10,640 bases of DNA, from the NCBI GenBank assembly GCA_964439885.1, contig CAYTPE010000039.1:1-10640 (forward strand). Direction: 5' to 3'. This document shows, in pieces, positions 1-6,176 of this stretch. Origin of the DNA: CAYTPE01 sp964439885 (GTDB lineage: Bacteria; Patescibacteriota; Patescibacteriia; Magasanikbacterales; GWA2-37-8). Position 1 is the stretch's first letter, and every line of letters starts with the position of its first letter. The translations under genes and the position numbers were made by a program. Under the pieces are notes generated by a model, which saw nothing but the letters and a program-made list of their open reading frames with translations, was not told the origin of the DNA and made no database searches.

Positions 1-2
1 CT

Positions 3-89
3 ACCGGTAAGTTTGATTACCTCGAGGGTCTCATGGAAAACGTTATCATCGGTCGCCTCATCCCAGCTGGTACCGGTTTCAAACAGTAA
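3..89 (+). CDS. rpoC: RNA polymerase beta' subunit, C-terminal end (partial)
   Basis: The window opens inside a gene read in the frame starting at base 3, giving 28 residues and a TAA stop at 87-89. The peptide contains ENVIIGRLIPAGTG followed by FKQ. This matches the conserved C-terminal segment of the beta' subunit of bacterial RNA polymerase, where 'ENVIIGRLIPAGTG' is diagnostic. The subunit forms part of the catalytic core and clamp in the cytoplasm. Only the extreme 3' end is visible, so nothing can be said about catalytic motifs. A strong intrinsic terminator 45 bases after the stop indicates the end of the rpoB-rpoC transcription unit. Confidence 0.9.
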   Translation, partial: TGKFDYLEGLMENVIIGRLIPAGTGFKQ

Positions 90-134
90 ATCCTCCGCTG
101 TTATTCTGAACTTGTTTCAGAGTCTGACGTGCCT

Positions 135-170
135 AAAACACCCGCCCTCACCGGCGGGTGTTTTGTTGTT
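135..170 (+). terminator. Intrinsic terminator after rpoC
   Basis: A perfect 12-bp stem pairs AAAACACCCGCC (135-146) with its complement (153-164) around a 6-base loop, followed by a T-rich run. The A-tract and T-tract pair at the base of the stem, so it may also work on the opposite strand. Its 3' flank merges into the -35 box of the next promoter. Confidence 0.9.
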
Positions 171-198
171 GACAGAACAAATCAATCTTGTTTATATA
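169..198 (+). promoter_or_regulatory. Sigma-70-type promoter for the GC-rich small gene
   Basis: A perfect TTGACA (169-174) is followed 17-18 bases later by TTATAT/TATATA (192-198). The predicted start is near 205, about 29 bases before the ATG at 234. The -35 box begins inside the T-rich tail of the rpoC terminator. Confidence 0.65.
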
Positions 199-233
199 TG
201 CGTGCGGAAAATAACTCCGCAATGAGGTGTAAA

Positions 234-557
234 ATGGCCATTTTTCTGGCTCTGTGCTCCTGTAGGGCACACGGTTTCTTTCTGGTCGGGAGCAGGCGTA
301 CGCCTGACTTCCTCGACCAGTCGGGCGGGATTCGATTCGCCCGAGCTCTCGTCGCCCAGGGCGACATCAGCCCAGCCCAGGGGCGGCTGGCGGAGCAGGC
401 GCTCAGCCGAGAGGTCGACCCTCTCGTGCGGTACGTGCCGCATGAGTTCTCCTCTCGGGGGCTCGGCTTTCCGCCCCCGGCAAAGAATGTCACCTGCTAC
501 GTCATGGTGGTTCCCCGCCGCCACCGTTTCCTCATGGCCAACTCGGTCAGCTTCTAG
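234..557 (+). CDS. Hypothetical GC-rich small protein (107 aa)
   Basis: I do not recognise this protein. The ATG at 234 is preceded by GAGGTG (224-229), one of the few clear Shine-Dalgarno sites in the window. It lies about 29 bases downstream of the predicted transcription start; an upstream ATG at 129 lies before the terminator and promoter and is unlikely. The product is basic and Arg-rich, with no membrane segment and no catalytic motif I can name. By hand count, GC content is about 66% at codon position 1, 50% at position 2 and 78% at position 3. That is the periodicity of a real gene from a high-GC source and is unlike the neighbouring genes. It has its own promoter and terminator. The same stretch is dense in hairpins, so a structured RNA, alone or in addition, is a serious alternative. 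Confidence 0.5.
   Translation: MAIFLALCSCRAHGFFLVGSRRTPDFLDQSGGIRFARALVAQGDISPAQGRLAEQALSREVDPLVRYVPHEFSSRGLGFPPPAKNVTCYVMVVPRRHRFLMANSVSF
282..525 (+). other. Train of consecutive stem-loops (possible structured RNA)
   Basis: Short-loop inverted repeats follow one another. CTGGTCG (282-288) pairs with 314-320 around an inner stem 293-297/302-306. Further stems are 321-327/338-344, 351-357/359-365, 372-377/385-390, 393-396/401-404, 408-414/420-426, 427-431/438-442, 456-462/473-479 and 506-510/521-525. Several abut exactly (320|321 and 426|427). I do not see the signature motifs of tmRNA, RNase P RNA or SRP RNA. High GC raises the chance expectation, but several perfect 7-bp stems look more than random. 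The stretch overlaps the 107-codon reading frame. Confidence 0.4.
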
Positions 558-560
558 GGG

Positions 561-618
561 TGAGGCCGCCCCAACTAACTCTGCCAGAAATGTTCTAGCC
601 GGGTTAGTGGCGGCCTCA
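561..618 (+). other. Long hairpin after the small GC-rich gene
   Basis: A perfect 10-bp stem pairs TGAGGCCGCC (561-570) with GGCGGCCTCA (609-618). It continues, after a 3-base bulge, into a 6-bp stem (574-579/603-608) and a short apical AGAA/TTCT stem. It begins four bases after the TAG stop. No T-run follows, so it is not a standard intrinsic terminator; it could protect or process the 3' end of the transcript. Confidence 0.6.
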
Positions 619-661
619 ACAGTACAATCTGGATTTTCCGATAATTCAGATTTACGGATAT

Positions 662-690
662 AAAACACTCGCATTATTGCGGGTGTTTTG
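662..690 (+). terminator. Intrinsic terminator before ahpC
   Basis: AAAACACTCGC (662-672) pairs with GCGGGTGTTTT (679-689), including one G-T pair, around the loop ATTATT, with flanking A and T runs. The 3' arm and flank, GGGTGTTTTGTTGACAG, repeat almost exactly the 3' side of the terminator at 135-170. Confidence 0.85.
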
Positions 691-720
691 TTGACAGGAG
701 CGTTTTTCCATGTTTAAATT
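691..720 (+). promoter_or_regulatory. Candidate promoter for ahpC
   Basis: A perfect TTGACA (691-696) directly follows the terminator T-run. With a 17-18 base spacer it faces TTAAAT/TAAATT (714-720), each matching four of six -10 positions. The predicted start near 727 leaves a leader of about 35 bases. The -10 is weak, so confidence rests on the -35 and the position. Confidence 0.5.
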
Positions 721-760
721 ACTTCAATTACTAATCTTTTAATCTTTCTATCTTTACATT

Positions 761-1345
761 ATGGACACCCCTTTCCACAAAGCTCGCTTTGTAGGCGATA
801 TTATTGCCGATCGTACCATTAAAGTCTTTCATGAAAATAAAGAAAAAGACGTAAAATTTTCCGATTACCATGGCAAGTGGCTTATCCTTTTCTTTTATCC
901 CGCCGACTTCACGTTTGTGTGCCCCACCGAGCTCGAAGAAATGGCTGATCATTATGAAGAGTTCAAAAAAATGAACTGTGAAGTGATGAGTGTTTCCACC
1001 GATACCGTCTTTGTGCATATGGCATGGCACGATCATTCTCCTGCTATCAAGAAAGTAAACTTTCCCATGGCGGCCGACCCTACCGGCAATCTCACCCGCG
1101 AATTTGGAGTCTATATAGAAGAAGAAGGTTTGGCTCGCCGCGGCACATTTATTATCAACCCCGAGGGCAAGCTCATCGCTATGGAAGTGAATGACAACTC
1201 CATCGGCCGTTCGGCTGCTGAATTACTTCGCAAGCTGCAGGCCGCGCAGTTTGTTGCAGCGAACCCAGGCCTCGTGTGTCCAGCTAGTTGGAAACCAGGC
1301 GATAAGACATTGAAGCCGGGAATGGATTTGGTTGGGAAGATATAA
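761..1345 (+). CDS. ahpC: Typical 2-Cys peroxiredoxin (AhpC type)
   Basis: This 194-aa cytosolic enzyme reduces hydrogen peroxide, organic hydroperoxides and peroxynitrite. The peroxidatic cysteine is C54 in PADFTFVCPTE, with the catalytic Pro and Thr just upstream. The conserved active-site arginine is at about R127 in ARRGTFIINPEG. The resolving cysteine is C173 in GLVCPASWKPG. Length matches bacterial AhpC/Prx1 proteins. The GGLG and C-terminal YF motifs of overoxidation-sensitive eukaryotic enzymes are absent, which suggests a robust bacterial type. No flavoprotein reductase (AhpF) lies nearby, so the electron donor is unknown; thioredoxin would be a usual choice. No Shine-Dalgarno site precedes the ATG. 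The next functional gene encodes superoxide dismutase, so the two probably form an oxidative-defence pair, now separated by an S23 element. Confidence 0.93.
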   Translation: MDTPFHKARFVGDIIADRTIKVFHENKEKDVKFSDYHGKWLILFFYPADFTFVCPTELEEMADHYEEFKKMNCEVMSVSTDTVFVHMAWHDHSPAIKKVNFPMAADPTGNLTREFGVYIEEEGLARRGTFIINPEGKLIAMEVNDNSIGRSAAELLRKLQAAQFVAANPGLVCPASWKPGDKTLKPGMDLVGKI

Positions 1346-1347
1346 CG

Positions 1348-1382
1348 GAGCTGATTAGCTGCTTAGCGAATTAGCTGATTAG
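1348..1382 (+). repeat. Left inverted repeat of S23 element 1
   Basis: GAGCTGATTAGCT (1348-1360) is the exact reverse complement of 1781-1793. After eight extra bases (1361-1368), AATTAGCTG (1369-1377) is the exact reverse complement of 1772-1780. Together they give 22 paired bases bracketing the S23 gene. The arm starts three bases after the ahpC stop. Confidence 0.85.
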
Positions 1383-1388
1383 GAGGGT

Positions 1389-1762
1389 ATGACAATACTA
1401 CATTCTTATAAGCAATTAATTGTTTGGCAGCGGTCAATGCAAATGGTTGTTGAGTTATACAAGGTAAGTGAAATTTTCCAAAGTCAGAATTGTATGGTTT
1501 GACATCTCAAATGAGGCGAGCCGCCGTATCAATACCCTCAAACATTGCCGAGGGGAGAAGAAAAAGCCATAAAGAGTTTTTACAGTTTCTTCAAATCGCG
1601 TATGGTTCTGGAGGCGAGTTGGAAACGCAAATAGAAATTGTTAAACAACTGCCATTTGGCAAAGGGATAGATTTTTTACGTTTAGATGCATTACTTAACG
1701 AAACAATGAAAATGCTCAATAGCATGTTAATTAATCTAAGAAGCTCACAGGCTTACACCTAA
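1389..1762 (+). pseudogene. Four-helix-bundle S23 protein gene, frameshifted
   Basis: The S23 family (23S rRNA intervening-sequence protein, related to Avd of diversity-generating retroelements) forms small helical bundles that are often pentameric and bind nucleic acid. From ATG 1389 the frame reads MTILHSYKQLIVWQRSMQ and on to VSEI, then stops at TGA 1500-1502. In the frame that takes over at about 1475, the text continues FPKSELYGLTSQMRRAA and on through SNIAEGRRKSHKEF to the TAA at 1760-1762. The two halves join into a normal protein of about 124 aa if one T is restored to the run at 1474-1477. So it is either a fresh frameshift or a sequencing error. AGGAGGG (1381-1387) sits unusually close to the ATG. 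The gene lies between inverted repeats. Confidence 0.85.
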
Positions 1763-1770
1763 TAAGATAA

Positions 1771-1793
1771 ACAGCTAATTAGCTAATCAGCTC
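1771..1793 (+). repeat. Right inverted repeat of S23 element 1
   Basis: CAGCTAATT (1772-1780) and AGCTAATCAGCTC (1781-1793) are exact reverse complements of two blocks in 1348-1377. The arm ends four bases before the superoxide dismutase ATG. A transcript from ahpC through sod would fold these arms together and loop out the S23 gene. Confidence 0.85.
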
Positions 1794-1797
1794 ACAT

Positions 1798-2379
1798 ATG
1801 ACCTACGAAGCCAAAAATTATGATCACCTTTTAGGAACACCGGGCTTTAGCGACCAGCTTCTCAAAAATCACTTTACGCTCTATCAAGGATACGTCAAAA
1901 ATACCAATGATCTGTCCGCTAATTTAGCACAAGCAGAAAAGGGTGGTTGGATGGGTATGCCCGGCTATGCCGAACTCAAGCGTCGTTTCGGTTGGGAGTT
2001 CGACGGTATGCGCCTGCATGAATATTATTTTGGTAACATGACCAAAAGTGCACAGCCAATAGCCAATAGTTCAAAGTTGTACGAAAAGTTATCCAAAGAC
2101 TTCGGTTCGTATGAGAGTTGGGAAAAAGATTTCCGCGCTACCGGTGCCATGCGCGGTATTGGTTGGGTAGTACTCTACCACGATACGATGGCTGATCGAT
2201 TGTTTAATGTGTGGATTAATGAGCACGATACCGGTCACTTTACTGGCTGCACACCCGTACTTGTCATGGACGTCTTTGAGCACGCCTTTTTGCTTGATTA
2301 CGGCACCAAGCGCGCGGATTACATCGAAGCCTTTATGAAGGCGATCGATTGGAATGTGGTGGAGAATCGACTTGCCTAG
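1798..2379 (+). CDS. sodB: Superoxide dismutase, Fe/Mn family
   Basis: This 193-aa cytosolic enzyme converts superoxide to oxygen and hydrogen peroxide. The four metal ligands are visible: H25 in LKNHFTLYQGYV, H74 in MRLHEYYFGN, and D158 and H162 in VMDVFEHAFLLDYG. The gateway tyrosine of the usual TYV motif corresponds to Y32 in GYV. The canonical DVWEHAYY is DVFEHAFL here, and the first helix is one residue shorter than in E. coli SodB. Iron versus manganese cannot be decided from sequence. The start is ATG 1798 in CACATATG, with no Shine-Dalgarno site. Its peroxide product would be handled by AhpC, encoded upstream. An intrinsic terminator follows the TAG stop. Confidence 0.93.
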   Translation: MTYEAKNYDHLLGTPGFSDQLLKNHFTLYQGYVKNTNDLSANLAQAEKGGWMGMPGYAELKRRFGWEFDGMRLHEYYFGNMTKSAQPIANSSKLYEKLSKDFGSYESWEKDFRATGAMRGIGWVVLYHDTMADRLFNVWINEHDTGHFTGCTPVLVMDVFEHAFLLDYGTKRADYIEAFMKAIDWNVVENRLA

Positions 2380-2390
2380 GCAGGCTGGTA

Positions 2391-2417
2391 CCGCTGGCTC
2401 ACGCCGGCGGTTTTTAT
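2391..2417 (+). terminator. Intrinsic terminator after superoxide dismutase
   Basis: CCGCTGGC (2391-2398) pairs with GCCGGCGG (2403-2410), with one G-T pair, around the loop TCAC, followed by TTTTTATTT. It lies 12 bases after the sod stop and merges into the next -35 box. Confidence 0.85.
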
Positions 2418-2446
2418 TTGACTTTTCGTCCTGTTCAGCGTATTTT
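2418..2446 (+). promoter_or_regulatory. Promoter for the membrane-anchored surface protein
   Basis: TTGACT (2418-2423), a 17-base spacer and TATTTT (2441-2446) start in the T-tract of the sod terminator. The predicted start near 2453 leaves about 19 bases before ATG 2472. A TATTAT at 2453-2458 is an alternative -10. Confidence 0.55.
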
Positions 2447-2471
2447 AGTAGGTATTATTAACTATTTTTGT

Positions 2472-4185
2472 ATGCCAGAAACGTATTCAACGCCACCCAA
2501 TTTTTTGCCTCCGAGCAAGCAGGGAAAAACTAACGTACCACTGTTGGTGGTCGGCTTATTTGTCCTCATTCTCTCGGCATTAGGATTTGGATATTTGTAC
2601 GGCGGCGGCTATTTCGGGAGTGGTCAGTCATTTTTCTTTCCGCGTTTAGATCATTCGAGCGCAAGTATCACTACCACGCAGAGTTCCAGCGATTCACAAA
2701 ACACCACAGCCACGAATGCTCATACAGTCGCCAGCGCGCAGTGGAAAACACCTGCCAAAATAGCTGGATTGCATTTGTTTACAAATGAACCAGGCGACAT
2801 GTATTTGAACGGTGAATCGAGCGTTACGTACTATAAAGTCGGCACTGCCGCCACAGCGAATGGCTCGGCCGATTTAGTGCTTGCCAAAGGTGATAATGAA
2901 TCCATGGAAGATTCGGCAGAATTTCTCTTTTTGCACTATCCAACGAGCTCGGTGCTTCTTACCTACTATACGTTCCTCGCCTCCACCACCGACTCCGTTG
3001 GCTCTGAAGGGTTAGTACGCAGTAGTTTTATTTCCGATGCTGCAGTCCGCATTGCGGATATCGACTTCCCCAAAACAATCAAAGGCCCGAAACCTCGTCA
3101 AATATTGACCTTTGATCGCTCACACTTATTCCTCGACAAGGTAACGAGCCCAACTGACACGGTTGCGTTTACTGATTCCGAATGGGGACAAGTTCGTCAA
3201 AATAATATGGGTGCTTTTTACGTGAGCCGCAGCCCGCTCTATACCGGTTTCTATCGCTACACGCCTGATTTTTATGACGAGAATAGCATGATTCCGCACA
3301 TCACGTTTAGCGATGGCAGTGTGAACCAGGCGCAGTACAACTATGCCGCGGTAGGAGGATGTGGGTACACCAACTACGAACAGATCGTTCCAGCTGGAGC
3401 ACTCTCGATTGAAAAAGATTTAACTCCCGTCGGCAAGAATAACCAAGGCGACACGATATATGAACTAAAAAATAAAAATCATCCATGGNNNNNNNNNNCG
3501 CAGTGTGTACGATACATTCCCCACCGATCCGAAATTAGCGTACAACGAGTATATTAAAGAGCGCCCGCTTCTTTATTGGGTTGATCCGTTCGGCCAGCTT
3601 ATCGAACTCCAGAATAACCGATTTTCCCCGCAAGTAGAATGTGGCAAGCCGGTCATTTACCTTTACCCTCCCAAAACGACGCGCGTATCGGTTAAAATCA
3701 CACCACAAGCTGGCATGAGCTACTCGGATCCGCCCTACAACGGTGGTTGGGATGTAGTGGCCGAGCCAAATGGTAATTTGCATATGTCGAGCACGAGCGC
3801 TGAGTACCCATTTCTTTTTTGGGAAGGGCGCGGAAATTATTACGAACAACCCAAACAAGGGTGGGTAGTCAAACAATCGGACCTGCGCTGGTTTTTGACC
3901 GATAAGTTACGACAGCTTGGCCTCAATCAGTCCGAGACGAAAGATTTCTTGAGTTTTTGGCTGATTCGAATGCAAAAGAAACCGTATTACTTTGTGACCT
4001 TTATGGGTAATCAAACCATGGACACGATTGCTCCGTTGAATATCTACCCACCACCCGACACAGTTATCCGCATTCTCATGGATTACACCGGTCTCGATGA
4101 GCCTATGAAGGCACAGCCATATCCGATTCGGACGCCGGTCCGTAAGGGCTTTACAGTCGTAGAATGGGGAGGAGTACTTCGGTAA
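2472..4185 (+). CDS. Membrane-anchored surface protein with CGKPVIYLYP domain (contains scaffold gap)
   Basis: The start is ATG 2472 (MPETYSTPPNF). A short Lys-containing cytoplasmic tail is followed by one membrane segment, about residues 24-47 (VPLLVVGLFVLILSALGFGY), then a Ser/Thr-rich linker at about residues 60-90. The rest should be extracellular. The first ectodomain ends in a GGCGYTNYEQ motif and NKNHPW at the gap. After the gap come RSVYDTFPTDPKLAYNEY and then ECGKPVIYLYPPKTTRVSV, PYNGGWDVVAEPNGNL, EYPFLFWEGRG and finally GFTVVEWGG. I associate this C-terminal domain with uncharacterised Patescibacteria proteins; its function is unknown. There are 339 codons before and 228 after ten Ns. 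The two frames differ by one, so the true gap length is not ten. A terminator follows the stop. Confidence 0.8.
3489..3498. other. Assembly gap (ten Ns) inside a gene
   Basis: Ten Ns interrupt the surface-protein gene. The upstream reading frame ends a codon exactly at 3488, while the downstream frame begins a codon at 3499. The real missing length must therefore be a multiple of three, so ten is a placeholder. Confidence 0.95.
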
Positions 4186-4207
4186 ACAGTATAATGCAAA
4201 AAATGCG

Positions 4208-4240
4208 AAACAAGCGGTCTCACAAAGACCCTTGTTTTTT
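4208..4240 (+). terminator. Intrinsic terminator after the surface protein
   Basis: AAACAAG (4208-4214) pairs with CTTGTTT (4231-4237) and GGTCT (4216-4220) with AGACC (4226-4230), with one bulged C and a CACAA loop, ending in six Ts. Confidence 0.85.
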
Positions 4241-4259
4241 ATCTAACATAAGGTAAAAT
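4232..4259 (+). promoter_or_regulatory. Candidate promoter for the MEMO-CapA gene
   Basis: TAAAAT (4254-4259) is a good -10 box. A weak TTGTTT (4232-4237) lies 16 bases upstream, inside the terminator's 3' arm. The predicted start falls about 4266, only a few bases before ATG 4269, so the mRNA may be leaderless or nearly so. Confidence 0.45.
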
Positions 4260-4268
4260 ACCACTACT

Positions 4269-6143
4269 ATGAAGAAACTATCATTTATTGGTTTGGTAGC
4301 GGTGTGCGCCGCTCTTGGTATGGGGTGGTGGCTTGGAAAAAGCACCCACGACACTGTCTTGGCCGATGTACCCTCGTCAACAAACCCAGTAGCAGTGCAT
4401 TATGCTACTACTATGGCGACGGGGACGTATGAAGCATTTTTTAATGCCGACCCAAGTGTAAAAAAACTCGATGACATGTTTGTTTCCGCGGTGCTTCCAC
4501 ACCACCTTCTGGCCGGACGTTATGTTGCCAACTTTTTGAAACAAGTGTGGTGGCAAAAGCCATCGGTAGTGGTTATCATCGGGCCAAACCATCCACAGGC
4601 AGGGAAAAATAATATTGTCACTGGGATAGGAAATTGGCAAACGCCGTATGGAGAACTTGTTGCCGATGAAAGTCGTATCCAAAAGATTTCGAACAGCTTA
4701 GTCATGAGCACCGACTGTCCGGTGATGACACCAAACGGCGTTCAGCCAAATACGAATTGCCGCAGCCTACTAGCCATCGATGATGAAACGATTGGCAATG
4801 AACATAGTATCGGGGCAATCGTTCCATTCATCAAAAAAACCTGGCCGAACACGAAAATTATCCCGATTATTGTAAAAGACAAAACATCACACGCCGAAAT
4901 CGATACACTCCTTGCCACGCTTAACCAATCGTTACCCTCCGATGCCGTGGTGCTTGCTAGTGTCGATTTCTCACATTATCTACCAGAACCGGTCGCTAAT
5001 TTTCACGATGAAATTTCGGAAAATGTATTGGCCACAGGGGATAGCTCGCGCTTATCAAAGCTCGAAATTGACAGTGAACCAAGCCTATATTTCCTTCTCG
5101 AGTACAACAAACTTAAGCAAGCACAAAATTTTCACTTGGTATCACACACCAATAGTGCCACCATCGGCGGCCAAGCAGACAGCACGGAGACCACGAGCCA
5201 CATTATCGGTTACTACACGAGCGGCGCGCCAACCGAAAAACCACTTACGAGCCTGCAGTTTTTTGGCGATATCATGATCGACCGCAATGTGGCCAAGAAT
5301 ATGGGTGGCAAGGGGCTCGACTATGTATTCGCCAATTTAAAAGCTCAGCAAAATCGTTTTTTCAAAGGCACCGACTTATTTATAGCAAACCTCGAAGGTC
5401 CGTTTGCACCGAGCCGCATACAAACCAGCAAATCTATCGCTTTTCGTTTTGACCCTAAGTGGGCACCACAGCTTGCCAAATACAATTTTGGCGTCCTCTC
5501 GCTTGCTAATAACCACAGTTATGATATGGGACAGAAGAATATTGTATATACACGCTCGCTTTTGGCGAAAAATGGCATTGGTTATTTTGGCGATCAGCTG
5601 CATGAAGGCCCGATCTATACCTGGTTCGCCACCAGTACACCCGAAACAGTAGCTTTTGTGGGGGTCGAAAGCGTCACGCACCAGCCGGACAAGGCTGCTC
5701 TGAAAAAAGCAATCGATGACGCGCGCGCCAAAGCCTCGTATGTTATCGTTTTTTCACACATGGGCACCGAATACAAACAAACATCAAACAATGAGCAACG
5801 CGCCCTATATCACTGGTGTATCGATAATGGTGCCGACGCAGTGATAGCCGCCCACCCGCATGTGATAGAGGAAACCGAGGTGTACAATGGTAAGCCAATT
5901 TTTTACTCACTCGGTAATTTTGTGTTCGACCAGTACTTTTCCAAAGAGACCCAAGAAGGGCTGTCTGTCGGGCTCACTCTACAAGGCGGCAAAGTTAAGA
6001 ACGCCTATTTTTTTCCATTGTATTCAGTTAATTCACAAGACTACTTGATGAGTGGAGAGCGCCGGCAAGAATTTCTTGATTGGATGGGGAAGAATAGTAG
6101 GTTGGAAGGACGTCAGATAGTTAATAGCGTTTTGAGTTTGTAG
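4269..6143 (+). CDS. MEMO-like / CapA-like fusion protein, secreted or membrane-anchored
   Basis: This is a 624-aa protein with two domains. Residues 1-23 are a Lys-Lys start plus hydrophobic segment, a signal peptide or anchor, so the rest acts outside the membrane. Residues about 70-317 resemble MEMO (the 'AmmeMemoRadiSam system protein B' family, structurally related to class III extradiol dioxygenases): PHHLLAGRYV with H78/H79, IIGPNH with H108, NEHSIGAIVPF, and SVDFSHY with D233/H236. Residues about 328-600 resemble CapA/PgsA of the calcineurin-like metallophosphatase fold: FFGDIMIDRN, ANLEGPF, LANNHSYDMG, VFSHMGTEY, AAHPHVIEETEVYNGKP and FYSLGNFVFDQ. CapA proteins take part in poly-gamma-glutamate capsule formation, but no capB/capC ligase genes are near, so the substrate is unknown. 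The order of metal-binding His/Asp/Asn residues in both halves suggests both may be active. Confidence 0.85.
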   Translation: MKKLSFIGLVAVCAALGMGWWLGKSTHDTVLADVPSSTNPVAVHYATTMATGTYEAFFNADPSVKKLDDMFVSAVLPHHLLAGRYVANFLKQVWWQKPSVVVIIGPNHPQAGKNNIVTGIGNWQTPYGELVADESRIQKISNSLVMSTDCPVMTPNGVQPNTNCRSLLAIDDETIGNEHSIGAIVPFIKKTWPNTKIIPIIVKDKTSHAEIDTLLATLNQSLPSDAVVLASVDFSHYLPEPVANFHDEISENVLATGDSSRLSKLEIDSEPSLYFLLEYNKLKQAQNFHLVSHTNSATIGGQADSTETTSHIIGYYTSGAPTEKPLTSLQFFGDIMIDRNVAKNMGGKGLDYVFANLKAQQNRFFKGTDLFIANLEGPFAPSRIQTSKSIAFRFDPKWAPQLAKYNFGVLSLANNHSYDMGQKNIVYTRSLLAKNGIGYFGDQLHEGPIYTWFATSTPETVAFVGVESVTHQPDKAALKKAIDDARAKASYVIVFSHMGTEYKQTSNNEQRALYHWCIDNGADAVIAAHPHVIEETEVYNGKPIFYSLGNFVFDQYFSKETQEGLSVGLTLQGGKVKNAYFFPLYSVNSQDYLMSGERRQEFLDWMGKNSRLEGRQIVNSVLSL

Positions 6144-6151
6144 AGTATCTC

Positions 6152-6176
6152 GTATTAAGTATTTTGTATTTAGTAT
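6152..6176 (+). repeat. Left inverted repeat of S23 element 2
   Basis: GTATTAAGTAT (6152-6162) is the exact reverse complement of 6587-6597, and GTATTTAGTAT (6166-6176) that of 6566-6576. A shorter GAGTAT (6143-6148) also matches ATACTC at 6580-6585. The arm starts just after the MEMO-CapA stop. The sequence is unrelated to the repeats around the first S23 gene. Confidence 0.8.

Noticed and set aside
192..674. A 160-codon minus-strand open frame opposite the GC-rich small gene
   Set aside because: Long open antisense frames are expected in GC-rich DNA; promoter, Shine-Dalgarno site, codon periodicity and terminators all favour the plus strand.
282..690. tmRNA, RNase P RNA or SRP RNA
   Set aside because: None of the diagnostic conserved motifs of these RNAs is visible despite the heavy structure.
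1348..1793. Ordinary insertion sequence carrying the S23 gene
   Set aside because: There is no transposase, the S23 protein is not a transposase family, and the two S23 loci have unrelated end sequences.
3535..3876. Minus-strand open frames inside the surface protein, MEMO-CapA, yebC and lipoprotein genes
   Set aside because: They lie opposite well-supported genes and show no recognisable protein features or promoters.
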